This document shows positions 4,796 to 6,241 of a DNA stretch of 6,241 nucleotides, in pieces; the stretch's first letter is position 1, and every line of letters starts with the position of its first letter. The stretch is taken from contig JAFAFP010000138.1 of the NCBI GenBank assembly GCA_023423415.1, forward strand, positions 1 to 6,241. Reading direction: 5' to 3'. The notes beneath the pieces were generated by a model, which had not been told where the DNA came from, made no database searches, and worked only from the letters and a program-made list of their open reading frames with translations. The translations under genes and the position numbers were made by a program. The stretch comes from Pseudomonadota bacterium (GTDB taxonomy: Bacteria > Pseudomonadota > Alphaproteobacteria > Rhizobiales > Xanthobacteraceae).

Positions 4796-6073
4796 TTAGG
4801 AGGCAACCAATATAGGCAAGTCCGCCAACCGCGTTGTATATCGCGGCGTCCGCATCTCAGCCTTGAGGTGCCAGCTCTTGTCGCGGAACCCTTCGCTGGC
4901 CAGCACGAGCGACTTTTTGCCGAAGCGGTCATTGACCTGATCTAGGGCGTCCATCAGGCGGCCGTCGCGGGGACGAGTGGGTGCAAACAACATCTGTGGA
5001 GCTTCGTCAGGCCGCAGCAGGTCATCGAGGATGACGCCTGCCTTGTTGAAGCAGTAAGGCCTGTCAGTCCGCCATGACGCCCGCAGGCATCGCATTGCTG
5101 TCTCGACCAGATCGAACGTGTCCGCTGACATCGGCTTGAGCGCCAACGACTTGCTGGCATGGCGCTGCGGCCGGTCCGGTCGATGCGGGTTGGTGTGATA
5201 GAAGACGGTCACTGTTCCGGCGACAAGCCCATGACGGCGCAGCTTCTCTGCGGCCCGCGTCGCGTGAGCAGTGATCGCCCGGCCCATCGTGTCGATGTCC
5301 GTGATCGGCGTTCCGGGTGAGCGCGTGACGGCCATGCCCTTGCGCTGCGGCTCGACCTCTTCGACATCGAGACAGCGAACGCCGTTCAGCTCGGCGACCG
5401 TTCGCTCCAGGACGACGGTCCCGACCTTGCGCGCCAGCACCATCGGCATATCGCGTAGATCGGCGACGGTCTTGATGCCTTGCGCCAGCAGCTTTGCCTC
5501 GGTGCGACGCCCGACACCCCACACCTCGTTGACCGCGATGTGAGGCAGGCAAATAGCTCGGATCGTGGCGTCCATCATGTCGCAGACGCCGCCGAAGACA
5601 GGGTTCTTCTTCGCGACATGGTTGGCGAGTTTGGCCAGCGTCTTGGTCGGGCCGATGCCGACGCAGGTCGGGATGCCTGTCAGCTGGCGCACCGCCTGAC
5701 GCATGTCCCGCGCCTGTCCCACCATGCGGCCGCCGAAGCCGGATAGATCGACGAAGGTCTCGTCAATCGAATAGACCTCGAGCGATGGCGAGAAAGCATG
5801 GAGAGCGCCGACGACGCGGCGGCTCATGTCTCCGTAGAGTGTGTAGTTGGACGACAGCACCTTGATGCCGTTGCGCTCGACCTTGTCGCGGAAGAGGTGC
5901 AGCGGCTCGCCCATCTTGATGCCGAGCGCCTTGGCCTCATCGGACCGAGCGACGGCACAGCCATCATTGTTCGACAGCACCACCACCGGCACGCCGACCA
6001 GCCTTTGGTCAAACACGCGCTCGCAGGATACGTAGAAGTTGTTGCAGTCGATCAGGGCCAGCGGATCGGCCAT
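4796..6073 (-). CDS. umuC: Error-prone DNA polymerase V subunit UmuC
   Basis: This is the Y-family catalytic subunit of a UmuD'2C translesion polymerase, acting at stalled forks. The 425-residue length matches E. coli UmuC (422). Metal-binding residues are present: Asp9 (LALIDCNNFY) and Asp104-Glu105 (EVYSIDETFVDLSG). The finger motif SNNDGCAVARSDEAK lies at 34-48, the GIGPTKTLAKLANH block at 139-152, and a helix-hairpin-helix-like WGVGRRTEAKLLAQGIKTV at 185-203. PQMLF (359-363) occupies the place of the E. coli clamp-binding motif QLNLF. A DUF4113 tail follows (about 373-423, with SPRYTTRL-like TPRYTTRL). ATG 6073-6071 starts three bases after the umuD stop with no strong ribosome binding site, pointing to coupling with umuD. 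No truncation or lost catalytic residue is seen. Confidence 0.96.
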   Translation of the reverse strand: MADPLALIDCNNFYVSCERVFDQRLVGVPVVVLSNNDGCAVARSDEAKALGIKMGEPLHLFRDKVERNGIKVLSSNYTLYGDMSRRVVGALHAFSPSLEVYSIDETFVDLSGFGGRMVGQARDMRQAVRQLTGIPTCVGIGPTKTLAKLANHVAKKNPVFGGVCDMMDATIRAICLPHIAVNEVWGVGRRTEAKLLAQGIKTVADLRDMPMVLARKVGTVVLERTVAELNGVRCLDVEEVEPQRKGMAVTRSPGTPITDIDTMGRAITAHATRAAEKLRRHGLVAGTVTVFYHTNPHRPDRPQRHASKSLALKPMSADTFDLVETAMRCLRASWRTDRPYCFNKAGVILDDLLRPDEAPQMLFAPTRPRDGRLMDALDQVNDRFGKKSLVLASEGFRDKSWHLKAEMRTPRYTTRLADLPILVAS

Positions 6074-6076
6074 GGG

Positions 6077-6241
6077 TCATTCGACCGGGTAGCGCCGCAC
6101 GACCCCGGCGACGACGCCCCAGATTTCGCAATCCTCGGTCATGCGGATCGGCGGATAGTTCTGCTTGCGCGAGCGCGGCATCAGCCAAAGCTCGCCATCG
6201 CGCCGTTCGATCACCTTGACCGTGACACCGCCTTCCACCAC
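6077..6241 (-). CDS. umuD: UmuD, C-terminal part (cut by window edge)
   Basis: This frame is open from the window edge to TGA at 6079-6077, giving the last 54 residues. It reads VEGGVTVKVIERRDGELWLMP, then NYPPIRMTEDCEIWGVVAGVV, which is the end of the LexA/UmuD S24 peptidase-like domain (E. coli UmuD: DGEFTVKKL to DVFGVVIHVV). The Lys in GGVTVK (codon at 6217-6215) corresponds to the catalytic lysine of the Ser-Lys dyad used for RecA-stimulated self-cleavage. The serine and the N-terminus are off the window. UmuD' dimers bind UmuC to form polymerase V, and the three-base gap to umuC marks an operon. The promoter and any LexA box must lie beyond the right edge. Confidence 0.9.
   Translation of the reverse strand: MVEGGVTVKVIERRDGELWLMPRSRKQNYPPIRMTEDCEIWGVVAGVVRRYPVE

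Noticed and set aside
4798..4803. AGGAGG on the plus strand suggesting a ribosome binding site
   Set aside because: No start codon follows at usable distance; it is the complement of the last codons of umuC.
5064..5552. Second minus-strand frame of 162 codons inside umuC
   Set aside because: It is an Arg-rich out-of-frame shadow of umuC with no motifs of its own.

Overview
The window looks like a chromosomal accessory region or plasmid of an alphaproteobacterium, probably Hyphomicrobiales or Sphingomonadales. This rests on the GC-rich coding style, a CIRCE/groES-type leader, a ribbon-helix-helix regulator beside a PHB-depolymerase-type esterase, and an umuDC pair with a DUF4113 tail on UmuC. 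The genus cannot be fixed from the sequence alone.

Left part (1-500): an AT-rich, gene-free leader runs into a near-canonical CIRCE element (HrcA operator, 232-258). The start of a groES gene follows at 313. Only its first ~13 codons are clearly GroES; the frame is lost after 24 codons and the rest of groES, and all of groEL, is missing. This is a heat-shock promoter and leader left without its chaperonin genes, now upstream of an unrelated reading frame.

Small-gene cluster (501-1427, + strand): three compact genes lie in a row. They are a 162-residue unknown protein with a very strong Shine-Dalgarno, a 47-residue single-pass membrane peptide, and an 81-residue likely winged-helix protein whose start region touches the previous stop codon. 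They may form an operon, possibly transcribed from the orphaned CIRCE promoter. A 458-base stretch with no convincing gene follows (1428-1885).

Operon (1886-4604, + strand): a CopG/RHH-type regulator, preceded by an imperfect inverted repeat that could be its operator, lies 33 bases before a GxSxG esterase of the PHB depolymerase family. The esterase overlaps by 8 bases a circularly permuted GTPase of the RsgA family, which acts in 30S ribosome maturation. The pairing of esterase and ribosome-assembly GTPase is tight enough to imply co-translation.

Right part (4605-6241): a short convergent intergenic region with two hairpins separates rsgA from umuC on the minus strand. umuC encodes the catalytic subunit of an error-prone Y-family polymerase. 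Just upstream of it is the C-terminal end of umuD, cut by the window edge. Together they form a umuDC mutagenesis operon whose promoter and SOS box lie outside the window.
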